DNA from: an uncultured Alteromonadaceae bacterium
GTDB taxonomy: Bacteria > Pseudomonadota > Gammaproteobacteria > Pseudomonadales > Halieaceae
Assembly (NCBI GenBank): GCA_913064725.1
Contig: CAJYAI010000013.1
Span: forward strand, 1-51,557
DNA length: 51,557 nt
Direction of reading: 5' to 3'
This document shows, in pieces, positions 1 through 7,450 of this stretch. The position numbers and the translations under genes were made by a program. The notes beneath the pieces are model-generated. The model did not search any database, was not told the origin of the DNA, and saw only the letters and a list, made by a program, of their open reading frames with translations. Numbering within the stretch: position 1 is the first letter of the stretch; every line of letters begins with the position of its first letter.

Positions 1-1
1 A

Positions 2-172
2 CTTGCCTTTGACACTGTATATGCGGAAGGTCAAAGAAGATATGTTGAAAGTCTATCAGCATATGCAAGACAATTTTTAGATAAAATGAAAAAACCTAAT
101 GTTGATCTTATTGAAGGACTTAGCCCAGCTATATCTATAGAACAGAAAAATACATCAAAGAATCCTAGATCA
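2..172 (+). pseudogene. uvrA: uvrA fragment (excinuclease ABC subunit A), truncated at both ends
   Basis: Frame 2 reads through the window edge and gives a conserved UvrA N-terminal segment containing [19 protein letters not shown], then [13 protein letters not shown] and NTSKNPRS, which in UvrA lies near the first zinc-finger/ATPase region. Homology stops at NPRS, where UvrA normally continues with TVGT. Past that point the frame enters the reverse complement of the transposase. UvrA is the DNA-damage recognition ATPase of nucleotide excision repair and is about 940 aa, so only about 57 residues are here. The codons are strongly AT-rich (aaa, aat, ata, tta), unlike the roughly 50% GC of the rest of the window. 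The fragment therefore seems foreign to this genome, either transferred or joined during assembly. Confidence 0.8.
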
Positions 173-1269
173 AAATCCATAAAGCTGACCAGCCAGATCT
201 TGTCGGCCACTTCACGCACCCCTACGACTTGGCCACTGAATACGATACTTAGGTTGATCTTGCGGTGACCCATGCAAATGCGTCCGCATTTGGTGACCTT
301 TACGGCTTTGTCGTGAAACGGGTATTGAGGCTCTTCTGCTGGCCGGTATGCCCGAACTGAAGGTGTAAAGACTTCTGCAGGGTATTGCCCGCCGAGTGCT
401 TGATGCGGTCTCTCGTTGTTGTAAACCTCTATGAATTTGTCGAAGCGGTCTTGCTGCTGCAAGAAATTGAAGGAGGCGGGCTTCGTCGCCTCCTTCTTCA
501 GTGTCAGATGCATACGCTCATGACGGCCGTTCTGCTCGGGGTGACCTGGCTTGATGCGCTCAATGTTAATGCCGAGCTTGAGCCACCAGATCGACAGCCG
601 ACTCAATCCAAAGAGTGCGTTGGGCGAGGCAAATGGGATACCGTTGTCGGTCCGGATGGCTTGCGGCAAACCAAACTCCTTGAAGGCGTGTTCGAAGACA
701 TTGAAAGCCAATGCCGACTTGGTGGAATCAAGGCCTTCACAGGCTAGGAGATATCGGGAGCGATAGTCAGTGATCGTTAGTGGATAACAGTACTGACGGT
801 TACCCAGCAGGAACTCACCCTTGTAGTCCGCGCACCACAGGCCGTTTGGCACAGTAGCTTCACTCAGCGCTGTGCCTTGCGCTTTACGGCGCCGGCGCTT
901 CTGACGCGTTACCAAACCATTGCGATCGAGAATGGCGTGCACCGTGCTCTTGGCCGGTGGGTTCACCATGGGAAATTGCTTGATTAGCTTCTCTCGGATC
1001 TTGGGGGCACCCCAGGACGGGTACTCTCGCTTGATCGCGAGAATCGCTCGCTCGATCTGAAACGGCAGTTTATTGGCATGCCTATAGGGCCTGCGGCTGC
1101 GATCCTCAAGGCCCTTGGGGCCCAGCTCTTTGTATCGATTGTAGATCTTGTAGCCCGTGGGTCTGGAGATCCCAAACTCTTTGCAAAGGGCTGACATCTG
1201 CTCGCCGTCGAGAAGACGAGCTACGAATCTAAGTCGTTCATCCATCGGTTTACACTCCTTCCACGGCAT
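31..1269 (-). CDS. IS481-like DDE transposase, C-terminus replaced
   Basis: Transposase of the IS481 type. An N-terminal helix-turn-helix region (about residues 10-60, with [21 protein letters not shown]) is followed by an rve integrase core. Likely catalytic residues are D148 (WCADYKGE), D208 (RTDNG) and E245 ([11 protein letters not shown]). The ATG start has a strong ribosome site, GGAGGA, 8-10 bases upstream. Family similarity runs to about residue 372 ([11 protein letters not shown]). The last 40 residues are simply the reverse complement of the uvrA fragment and have no relation to transposases. The natural C-terminus, stop codon and downstream inverted repeat are therefore missing, and the element is probably not independently mobile as it stands here. 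Confidence 0.85.
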   Translation of the reverse strand: MPWKECKPMDERLRFVARLLDGEQMSALCKEFGISRPTGYKIYNRYKELGPKGLEDRSRRPYRHANKLPFQIERAILAIKREYPSWGAPKIREKLIKQFPMVNPPAKSTVHAILDRNGLVTRQKRRRRKAQGTALSEATVPNGLWCADYKGEFLLGNRQYCYPLTITDYRSRYLLACEGLDSTKSALAFNVFEHAFKEFGLPQAIRTDNGIPFASPNALFGLSRLSIWWLKLGINIERIKPGHPEQNGRHERMHLTLKKEATKPASFNFLQQQDRFDKFIEVYNNERPHQALGGQYPAEVFTPSVRAYRPAEEPQYPFHDKAVKVTKCGRICMGHRKINLSIVFSGQVVGVREVADKIWLVSFMDFDLGFFDVFFCSIDIAGLSPSIRSTLGFFILSKNCLAYADRLSTYLL

Positions 1270-1340
1270 CGGGAGTCCTCCTCCAAATGCCTTAATGTGT
1301 AAACCATGTCTCCGGTATATTGTGTAAGCTATCTCTCGAT
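154..1340 (-). mobile_element. IS481-like insertion sequence, one end lost
   Basis: The element is bounded on the right (5' side of the transposase) by a pair of related direct repeats near 1296-1339, typical of transposase-binding ends. On the left it stops inside the transposase gene, at an abrupt junction with the uvrA fragment (154-172). No second terminal repeat and no target-site duplication can be seen. The exact right border is inferred from the repeats, not proven. Confidence 0.65.
1296..1339. repeat. Two tandem repeats at the IS end
   Basis: TGTGTAAACCATGTCTCCGG (1296-1315) is followed 25 bases later by TGTGTAAGCTATCTCTCGA (1321-1339). They share TGTGTAA..(C/T)AT.TCTC. Repeated units of this kind at the end of an insertion sequence are usually binding sites for its transposase. 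Confidence 0.55.
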
Positions 1341-1620
1341 ACTCACATTATCTTACCTAAGTCATTTACGACTGACATGTCGTCATGGTGTGAGGTGACT
1401 CCAGCCTAAAGTTGTACTCCTAAATTTCCTGAGTTGTCATAGTCTGTTCCATAGTTTTACTACCTAAGGATCACGTTTATACGTCTATGCATCAGGCGGG
1501 ATGAGCCCAGGAAGCTAGAGTTGAGTGAATTTGCGGTTAACCGATGAAGTCCCTTCCTCCTTTCCACATCAATCTGCCACAGGCTTGGTTAAGTAGGGGG
1601 GTGTCGGCACAGCCGTTGAA
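1341..1620. other. Intergenic stretch, nothing recognised
   Basis: Stops are dense in all frames and no gene remnant was recognised. This is the flank of the insertion sequence next to the 3' end of the leftward secreted-protein genes. Confidence 0.5.
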
Positions 1621-1640
1621 GAAGGGCGCTTGCGCGCCCA
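1621..1640 (-). terminator. Hairpin terminator of the leftward 1.65-3.14 kb genes
   Basis: Perfect stem GGGCGC / GCGCCC (1624-1629 and 1634-1639) with loop TTGC, just downstream of the leftward stop codon. On the minus strand it is followed by TTCTTC, a weak T tract. Confidence 0.5.
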
Positions 1641-1651
1641 TAGGTGTGAGC

Positions 1652-2344
1652 TTAGCTGGCTGGATATACCTGCTTGCACATCTCGAAGGTGTCCATTTCA
1701 ACAGACTCGACGGTGCTTGCTAGTTTTGCCGCGGCCGCTTGGTTCCAAGACGGCTGCCCCATTAATTCCAAACTCAACTTTCCTGCCGCTTCGGCAGTGA
1801 CACCAAAAATACGCACATCTAAGAGGTTGGCTGAAGTTTCTCCTTTTCCAAGAGGAAGAAACACGCCAATTTCAACGTTGTGTCCATTAGCCTGCCAGCC
1901 CTTCTCTAGCTCTGTAGCTGCCTCGATGTACTTTGGCACGTCATTGACAACTAACTGAAATCGACGCTCGAATCCCGAAGGCAAGGTAAACGGTTTCAAT
2001 ATCGCGTACATCTCAGCCGATACGATACTGCGCATACTATCCATCTCTGGATTTGGTGGGCCCATGGCAAAAGCTGCAGCTGATTTATAGGCGTCGGCAG
2101 GGGTATCGTAGATGGTAAATGCAAAGGCTTGGTTGGGATATTTATGGCCCGTCAATGTGACGCAGGTGCCACCTGATACGGCACCAAATGACTCGAATAT
2201 TTGGGGATTATTGGCGAGATACTCGGTGTAACCCGTGGGGTCGTCAGTTTGAACATTGATGACGTTCACGACTGGATTTGCGAGAGCGTAAGTGGAAGCG
2301 ATGGATCCAAGAAACAGCGACGCTATTGAGTTTTTCACGTTCAT
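1652..2344 (-). CDS. Secreted ~230-aa protein of unknown function, possible tandem ferredoxin-like fold
   Basis: Not recognised as a named family. The first 22 residues form a clear Sec signal peptide (MNVKNSIASLFLGSIASTYALA), so the mature protein should be periplasmic. The mature part reads as two alpha/beta halves, each opening with a beta-strand (VVNVINVQT; FERRFQLVVND) followed by 'stretch of residues, helix, strand' segments like those in dimeric alpha-beta barrel or NIPSNAP-like proteins. It has two mature cysteines, in GGTCVTL and EMCKQVY. It lies 73 bp downstream of another secreted protein of similar size (2418-3140) on the same strand and probably shares its transcript. The ATG has a strong AAGGAGA site. 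The fold is inferred from pattern, not proven. Confidence 0.75.
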   Translation of the reverse strand: MNVKNSIASLFLGSIASTYALANPVVNVINVQTDDPTGYTEYLANNPQIFESFGAVSGGTCVTLTGHKYPNQAFAFTIYDTPADAYKSAAAFAMGPPNPEMDSMRSIVSAEMYAILKPFTLPSGFERRFQLVVNDVPKYIEAATELEKGWQANGHNVEIGVFLPLGKGETSANLLDVRIFGVTAEAAGKLSLELMGQPSWNQAAAAKLASTVESVEMDTFEMCKQVYPAS

Positions 2345-2417
2345 TTTTTTCTCCTTTTCAGGGTTTGGCGCAACAGTTCAAAACTATGAATCTGCCGCGC
2401 TGCTAAAATAGAAAACG

Positions 2418-3140
2418 CTAGTCTTCGTTGAGGCTGATGGCGGTTATTTCCATGTACGAGCGCACAATGCTGACTGCATCAGCTACTTCGGCGCTGTAAG
2501 CTTGCCACTCCGATGTCTTAGGGAATTCATCCAAGAACGTTAGTGCCTCGACGGGCGAGTCGAAAGCAACCCAAATTTCGTGAGTCATGGTTCCAAGATT
2601 GCCCAGGTAGTATGTTTGCAGTCCGTATGCTTTCCCGCCCCATGGTTTGTCGGCCAGTTCTGCCGCCATCTTCGTCCACGCGGGAACGAAGGTAGCAGGG
2701 TCGCTCACGTTTATGCTGTATCGCAGTGATACTCTGGTGCCCCGAGGGTCACCTTTCGCGATGGTGTGCGTTGTCAATGTTTGGTACTGAGGCTCGTTTC
2801 CTGCCTCTCTACCCGACGCTAAAAACTCAGCCATAGCTGGCGAGGTGGCAAACGTTTGTCCTGCCTTCACGTATTCAGCGGCGTCTTTAAAGTAAAAACG
2901 CATAACATGAGTGGCTTCATCCCAACCGTTGTGTGCCATTGAGTAGAGCGCGGCCTCGAATTTCTTCTCGGCTATTTCGGGTGCAGACATCAGGTTGTCG
3001 TATGCCCGAACGCAGTCGGGTTCAACCGAACAGGTAAAATAGAAATTTGCCTGAAACTTCGACCAATTTGGTTCACTGGCGTGAGTGGAGAGTGTGAGTA
3101 CTGAAAGGCTAAGTAATATTGCTTGTGCTACGTATTTCAT
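2418..3140 (-). CDS. Secreted ~240-aa protein of unknown function, two-domain
   Basis: The signal peptide ends after HASE (about residue 22). The mature protein has two repeats of about 105 residues. The first opens with NFYFTCSVEPDC, the second with VSLRYSINVSD, and each contains an aromatic-rich strand (HVMRFYFKDAAEY; HEIWVAFDSPVEAL), as in tandem dimeric alpha-beta barrel/EthD-like proteins. C36 and C42 could form a periplasmic disulfide. It resembles the genes at 1652-2344 and 6183-6872 in length, export and two-half design. It is first in a likely two-gene leftward unit, and its ATG is preceded by AGGGGA. Function unknown. Confidence 0.75.
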   Translation of the reverse strand: MKYVAQAILLSLSVLTLSTHASEPNWSKFQANFYFTCSVEPDCVRAYDNLMSAPEIAEKKFEAALYSMAHNGWDEATHVMRFYFKDAAEYVKAGQTFATSPAMAEFLASGREAGNEPQYQTLTTHTIAKGDPRGTRVSLRYSINVSDPATFVPAWTKMAAELADKPWGGKAYGLQTYYLGNLGTMTHEIWVAFDSPVEALTFLDEFPKTSEWQAYSAEVADAVSIVRSYMEITAISLNED

Positions 3141-3342
3141 TTTAGTCCCCTACGTTTTTAAGTTGTTTCATTGCTTCGGGTATTCGGTGAAAGGTCATGT
3201 ATCGATAGAAATGTTTAATTACCCGCCGCCCATCCTAATTCCCACTGTATGACTCCTTGATGACGACGTGTCGTAAAAAAAATTGCAGCACTGTCGTTCT
3301 GTTCTAAGCTGCTATCAATAGTTTTTGACAGGGAGAACGACC

Positions 3343-3636
3343 GTGGAATTCATAAATTGTGTCAGAGTCAGGGTCAAAGACGATCAAGTGGACCAGTTTG
3401 TAGCCTTGAACCAAGACTTTAAGAAGGGCGTGGGCCAGTCGAAGTCGTATTTAGTAAATACAGGTAACCGTACGTTTTGTTGGGTCGGCGTTTGGGATTC
3501 TGAGCAGGCTTTGGTGGAAGCGCGTGATGAAATGATTAGCAATCTAGATAGTGTTCGTCATTGCTTGGAAGACTTGGGGAATGGGCTAGGTGTAACGGAC
3601 CCAGTCTCTGGACTGGTGACGTTAAGTATTGATTAG
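3343..3636 (+). CDS. Small ABM/dimeric alpha-beta barrel-like cytoplasmic protein
   Basis: A 97-residue protein beginning VEFINCVRVRVKDDQVDQF, a pattern typical of antibiotic-biosynthesis-monooxygenase-like (ABM) single-domain proteins, with the strand NRTFCWVGVWDSEQALVEAR after the first helix. No signal peptide. I chose the GTG at 3343 because GGGAGA lies 8-13 bases before it; an in-frame TTG at 3325 would add six residues but lacks a site. Such proteins form dimers and often bind haem, quinones or flavin-derived substrates, but no catalytic residue can be assigned here. It diverges from the secreted gene at 2418-3140 across about 200 bp. Confidence 0.7.
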   Translation: MEFINCVRVRVKDDQVDQFVALNQDFKKGVGQSKSYLVNTGNRTFCWVGVWDSEQALVEARDEMISNLDSVRHCLEDLGNGLGVTDPVSGLVTLSID

Positions 3637-3707
3637 CAAGAATGTGTTAGCTCAAACTTGGGACAAAGCGTAAGCGCGGGGCAAACTACTTAATTATTTA
3701 GTTGCGA

Positions 3708-3732
3708 TAAAAAAAGCGCCACGTGTGGCGCT
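3708..3732 (-). terminator. Intrinsic terminator of the 3759-4154 gene
   Basis: Perfect 8-bp stem AGCGCCAC / GTGGCGCT (3715-3732) followed on the minus strand by seven T's (plus-strand A run 3709-3715). Confidence 0.8.
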
Positions 3733-3758
3733 TGCATAACTGTGCTGTTTAGATGTGA

Positions 3759-4154
3759 TCAATCAGATTTTTTCATCCAAACACCTGCCATTTGGAAGAT
3801 GATTATAGACAGAACGAATACGAGGTTGACGATGTTTGGCACCGTTGCGTCGAAGTCGGCAATCCGCTGAGCCGCTTCGGATATTTCAATAGTCTTGGCT
3901 GCCTCTGAGAAGCCCATCGAAAAATCGCTGAGAAGTGAAATCTGCTGCGATAGTGTGCCGAACAAATAGAACGCCACACATAGGCAATATGCAGATGTCA
4001 GTATCTTAGCAATTATCGGTGCATTGCCCGCTTCAAAGATGTTGTTAGACATCCTGAAACCAAGCCATACCGCGACTATGCCGCCTAAAAAGTAGATTGC
4101 GTTGCTGGTGAAGAATGCGGCCATTAATGTCCATGCTTCATACTCAGTCATCAT
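3759..4154 (-). CDS. Small 3-TM membrane protein, unknown function
   Basis: A 131-aa protein with predicted transmembrane segments near residues 12-33, 45-68 and 105-126, a soluble loop of about 35 residues before the last segment (SEAAQRIADFDATVP), and a lysine-rich end (MKKSD). No family recognised. Length, segment spacing and short charged N-terminus match the gene at 5670-6083, so the two may be divergent relatives. The ATG (second Met of MMTEYE also possible) follows AGGTAATG. It has its own terminator downstream. Confidence 0.75.
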   Translation of the reverse strand: MMTEYEAWTLMAAFFTSNAIYFLGGIVAVWLGFRMSNNIFEAGNAPIIAKILTSAYCLCVAFYLFGTLSQQISLLSDFSMGFSEAAKTIEISEAAQRIADFDATVPNIVNLVFVLSIIIFQMAGVWMKKSD

Positions 4155-4343
4155 TACCTCCAGTTATTAGTGTTATTCAGTCAGTAGTGTTATTTCGGTT
4201 AGTGTTTTGGTAACTGCGCTATGCGCACCCTCAAGCTAATACACAAACCGAGACTCCGCGAATTTTTCTTAATGCTTGGCTCGATACGCGAGGCAGTACA
4301 TTATTTAACAACGTATCGTAATGACTTGGGGAGTGTGGTTTTG

Positions 4344-4802
4344 ATGCCTAATGTATTCACCTTGCTTTGTTTTCTGCTGGTGTCGCTTACAGGGTGCGTC
4401 ATATCTATCGGTATTGAGCGTGACGAGGAGGCATCGAGTTCGGTATCGACAGTGGATAAGCGGGTCGTACCCGAGGTTTTAAAGATACAAGATAATGTCG
4501 AGCGTACGATGCTCAATTATTCGCCTAACGATGAGCTGGGTATCGTCAAGATGGTCGCTCCCATTGGTTGGACCGAGCCTGTCAGATCAATCGGATTCGA
4601 TATCCGGGGAATCATTATCAGTGGGACGTTAGGTCTTGAGTTTGAAAATGAAACCTTGAAGTTCGACGCGAATGACGGCTTCTTTATTCCCAGGAACACA
4701 AAAGTACGAATTCATAATGCCGGTGAAGGAGAATTGCATATGGTTGAGGTGTTTACACCCAACTACAAGCCGAATCTCGTGACAGACTTTGAGGGTTTCT
4801 GA
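4344..4802 (+). CDS. Cupin-fold lipoprotein
   Basis: The chosen start (ATG at 4344, GGGGAG 10 bases upstream) gives a 152-aa protein with a textbook lipoprotein signal: hydrophobic stretch FTLLCFLLVSL, then lipobox LTGC. The long open frame upstream would bury this signal behind 41 residues. The C-terminal ~90 residues resemble a small cupin: SGTLGLEFENETLKFDANDGFFIPRNTKVRIHN shows the usual 'G-D-.-F-.-P-.-.-.-.-H' order, though only one likely metal-ligand histidine (RIHN) is present, so enzymatic activity is doubtful. Substrate unknown. It may act as a sensor or binding protein. Confidence 0.65.
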   Translation: MPNVFTLLCFLLVSLTGCVISIGIERDEEASSSVSTVDKRVVPEVLKIQDNVERTMLNYSPNDELGIVKMVAPIGWTEPVRSIGFDIRGIIISGTLGLEFENETLKFDANDGFFIPRNTKVRIHNAGEGELHMVEVFTPNYKPNLVTDFEGF

Positions 4803-4881
4803 CGAAGAAGACCGTTAACCCCGTGATGTCGATTTGATAACGACGGGCGCTTAGTCCGCACGCTCCCCTATGGACAGCGTT

Positions 4882-5061
4882 CTAGCGCCTTGGCGACCTA
4901 TCAGAGGGTTGGGAATGTCTGGGCATTAAAAAGAGCGCTACCCAGCCAATCGGACCCAACAGGAGCCCTAGTAAAGCCCCCATCCGTGGGCGCTTAACGA
5001 TTAATCCGAGTGCACAACCGACCGTGCCGCTTGCCAGCGTTAGAAATACGACAATCCCCAT
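4882..5061 (-). CDS. 59-aa membrane peptide, hypothetical
   Basis: A short open frame on the minus strand, ATG at 5061 and stop at 4882, lying 18 bp downstream of the ABM-like gene at 5080-5385. It begins MGIVVFLTLASGTVG, then carries a basic turn (KRPRMG) and a second hydrophobic segment ALLGLLLGPIGWVALFLMP before a polar tail. The GLLLGPIGW pattern after a basic-Gly turn is common in tiny bacterial membrane proteins. The ribosome site is weak, so translation could depend on coupling to the upstream gene. Confidence 0.55.
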   Translation of the reverse strand: MGIVVFLTLASGTVGCALGLIVKRPRMGALLGLLLGPIGWVALFLMPRHSQPSDRSPRR

Positions 5062-5079
5062 AAGCAGTAACTTCTGACT

Positions 5080-5385
5080 TTAAATATCCGTTTTCTTGCC
5101 CCAGATGTGGACGGTCACGCCGTTATCAAACCCACCCTCGAGGATGTCTTTCGTTGCCTCGTGAATACCTGTTTCAACCCGCCAGGCGAGATACGTCTGT
5201 TGATGCGCAAGAGTTTCCCACTCTTCAACTAAGGTGATAGTTGAGTTTTCCTCATCTTCGTAGGTATCCACCTTGATGCAGCCATCAAACGCGCGCGTGT
5301 CTCCCAGTACCGCTCTGAACATATCGCCCAATGCCCCAAATTGTCCTTCTGCGGCTTTAAAATTTAACACTACTAATTCGGCCAT
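5080..5385 (-). CDS. ABM-domain (antibiotic biosynthesis monooxygenase-like) protein
   Basis: A 101-aa cytoplasmic protein with the classical ABM order: strand MAELVVLNFKA, helix, FDGCIKVDTYEDEEN, then ITLVEEWETLAHQQTYLAWR, and a C-terminal strand (VTVHIWGK). The sequence around EEWET..A...Y..WR matches the consensus 'E.W....A...H..' helix of the family. ABM proteins act as dimers in monooxygenation of quinone-like compounds or haem binding; the substrate cannot be told here. The ATG is preceded by GGAGGGAGC. Probably co-transcribed with the 59-aa membrane peptide downstream. Confidence 0.8.
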   Translation of the reverse strand: MAELVVLNFKAAEGQFGALGDMFRAVLGDTRAFDGCIKVDTYEDEENSTITLVEEWETLAHQQTYLAWRVETGIHEATKDILEGGFDNGVTVHIWGKKTDI

Positions 5386-5669
5386 ATTGCTCCCTCCTGC
5401 GATGTTTACGGCGTCACGAATACGTGGCTAGTTACAGAGCGACGTTAATGGGTGTCGCGCGTTGAGTAAAGTGACTAAGTCCGCGCAATGGCACTGACTG
5501 ATAACAGCAGACATTCAGCGGTGCAGCCATTGAGTGATCTTACTTGATAGATGGAGCGGGTAACTTGCTAAAGACTTAGAAGAAGGCTGCGTAATTTTTT
5601 TAGCAGAATCGGCGCCTCTGTCTAAACTGGTTGTTAGGACAACCCAATTTAAATAACTAGGAGTAGGTC

Positions 5670-6083
5670 ATGTCAGAAATCGAATTATTAACGTCCATGC
5701 AGTCTAATCGAGCCATCTTCGTCAACTATGTATTGGTACAGACATTGATGGCAGCAGTGATTGTCTATGTGGCTTATATGTTTAGAACATTACCCACCGT
5801 AGTAAAAGCGGCGGCTATGGTGGGGTCTGTCATCAGTATCTTATTGGTAACGTTCTTTGCTACCGGCACCCAAACAGTATTTTATGCCTCAGCGACTACC
5901 ATGAGTGAAATGGCCGGGAATGGCTCCGAGGTGGCGACTTCCTTCATGAACAGCGTTGGGCTTCCCGTCGGTGATCCCGTATCTCAACCCGGGTGGATGA
6001 CCATTCTTTCCGTGATTCAAGTCATCATTAATTTGGTCGTGACAATTTATATCTTTCTATTGGCCAAATGGGGCGACGAGTAA
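5670..6083 (+). CDS. Small 3-TM membrane protein, unknown function
   Basis: A 137-aa protein with hydrophobic segments near residues 16-37, 45-68 and 108-132, separated by a soluble loop (YASATTMSEMAGNGSEVATSF). Architecture and size parallel the protein at 3759-4154, but identity is low by eye. Start ATG after TAGGAGTAGG. It lies about 100 bp upstream of a secreted two-domain protein in the same direction, with a hairpin terminator between them, so the pair may be partly uncoupled. No family recognised. Confidence 0.75.
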   Translation: MSEIELLTSMQSNRAIFVNYVLVQTLMAAVIVYVAYMFRTLPTVVKAAAMVGSVISILLVTFFATGTQTVFYASATTMSEMAGNGSEVATSFMNSVGLPVGDPVSQPGWMTILSVIQVIINLVVTIYIFLLAKWGDE

Positions 6084-6092
6084 GGATAGATG

Positions 6093-6123
6093 GCTCCTGC
6101 ATGCGACGTGCGGGAGTCTCTTT
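6093..6123 (+). terminator. Hairpin terminator after the 3-TM gene
   Basis: Stem CTCCTGCA / TGCGGGAG (6094-6101 and 6109-6116, one G-T pair), then TCTCTTT. Confidence 0.6.
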
Positions 6124-6182
6124 AACCTGCCTCTAAAAAGTCTGTTACCCATCTCAAAAAACCATTCACCGGAGAAGTTATT

Positions 6183-6872
6183 ATGAAACGCATCACGCTT
6201 TTTTTACTGACAGCCCTCACACCCCTAGTGGTAAACGCTGATAATCATGCAGAGAAAAGTCAGGCGCCACTACCGATGGCTATTTTCTCGACGTATGAAA
6301 TTCCCGGAGGTGGTTCTCCGTCCGCCATTCAGGCCGCATTGACTGAGTATCTAAAGGCAGAGGAAGCGGCGGGCTACGACGACTGTACGATGTACCAGCA
6401 TCAGTTCGGTGCACAACGCGGGTTCTATACATCGTGTGTGTTTAAGGACCTCGATCACTTTGCTGAAATCGTCGATGGCGGGCCACAGCCCGTTGTTGCC
6501 GAGGATGACACACAGTTATTTGGCGCACACTCAGATCATATCGTTAGCATGACATCGCGTGGCATGACGGAGCGGCCCAAGCACATCTTGTTTGCTACAA
6601 CGACATTCTCGCCGACTATGACCTATTCCGAGATGGTCAAAAGTGCAGATCTATACTACGGCGTTTACGAAGAGGCTTTCGCTCGTTGTAACCGTTACGA
6701 GCATGCTTGGGGTCCCGAGATGGCTTTTTACATCACATGCGGCTTTGATAATTATGCCGCCTTCAGTAAGTCGGTCAAAAAGTTGATGCCGCTCTTTCAG
6801 GCGAAGTTATACGATGCGGCGCTAGGCATTCGGACACACTCTGATGACTTGCTCATAAAAGTGATGGATTGA
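6183..6872 (+). CDS. Secreted ~229-aa two-domain protein of unknown function
   Basis: Signal peptide MKRITLFLLTALTPLVVNA, cleavage likely before DNHAE. The mature protein has two similar halves: each contains a 'C..Y.H..G...GFYTSC / C.RYEHAWGPEMAFYITC' unit (around residues 73-92 and 163-181) followed by an FxDLDHFA / FDNYAAFS helix. This is visible internal duplication of a ferredoxin-like unit with two paired cysteines per repeat. It is a candidate member of the same group as 1652-2344 and 2418-3140. Start ATG with CGGAGAAG upstream. The periplasmic ligand or role is unknown. Confidence 0.8.
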   Translation: MKRITLFLLTALTPLVVNADNHAEKSQAPLPMAIFSTYEIPGGGSPSAIQAALTEYLKAEEAAGYDDCTMYQHQFGAQRGFYTSCVFKDLDHFAEIVDGGPQPVVAEDDTQLFGAHSDHIVSMTSRGMTERPKHILFATTTFSPTMTYSEMVKSADLYYGVYEEAFARCNRYEHAWGPEMAFYITCGFDNYAAFSKSVKKLMPLFQAKLYDAALGIRTHSDDLLIKVMD

Positions 6873-6880
6873 TCTTACGG

Positions 6881-6930
6881 GCACCTGGTTCTGGTCACGT
6901 ACTCTGGCGAGAACCAGGTGCTTCTGTTGC
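6881..6930 (+). terminator. Strong hairpin terminator
   Basis: Perfect 12-bp stem GCACCTGGTTCT / AGAACCAGGTGC (6881-6892 and 6910-6921) followed by TTCTGTTG, directly after the preceding stop codon. Confidence 0.7.
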
Positions 6931-7440
6931 GACGACATGTGATCTGTCTAAGTCTCTGCCCTGCAGTAAAGAGTGCCCGAGGTGTTATTTGGCAGCTCCG
7001 TTTTCGTCTGTTGAATGTCTGGTAGCGAAGTAATCTAAATACCCATGTCTGCGGTGATCTAGCAGACCTTCTTGAAGATTCTTTTTCTGCCGTCCTCTGC
7101 CCGCACAGCCGATGTCAGTGGTGTCTTGCTCGCCTTTTACTTCGCTCATTGAGCGGTGCTATCTCGTCTCTGTTAGCAGACTTTTCATATCTTAAAATCG
7201 ATGGGTATTAGCTTTGCCGGTATTGGCTTTATTACATAAGTGCGATTCCGTTTATTCAACCGGGGCATTTAGACCCTACGCTGCATCGAAACAGCTGTTG
7301 ATGAACCTTATATACGCCTCATTCACTCAGTAATCGGTTTCGACGTGTAAAAAAAATAGAAGAGTGAGGAGTAGGTGCTATGTTTTAGATGGCGTTTCTC
7401 ATAATGGTGGAACGACGTTTGACAATCCGATAGTTAAAAA
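6931..7440. other. ~510-bp intergenic region, no gene seen
   Basis: No open frame with a ribosome site and no recognised RNA. The last 100 bases hold an eight-A run following CGTGT (7344-7356), similar to runs upstream of 3343 and 5670, and are the likely promoter region of the PDZ gene. Confidence 0.4.
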
Positions 7441-7450
7441 AGGGGAAAAT

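Noticed and set aside
385-766. Plus-strand open frames inside the IS (about 120 and 71 codons)
   Set aside because: They are opposite-strand shadows of the transposase, whose catalytic motifs are intact on the minus strand.
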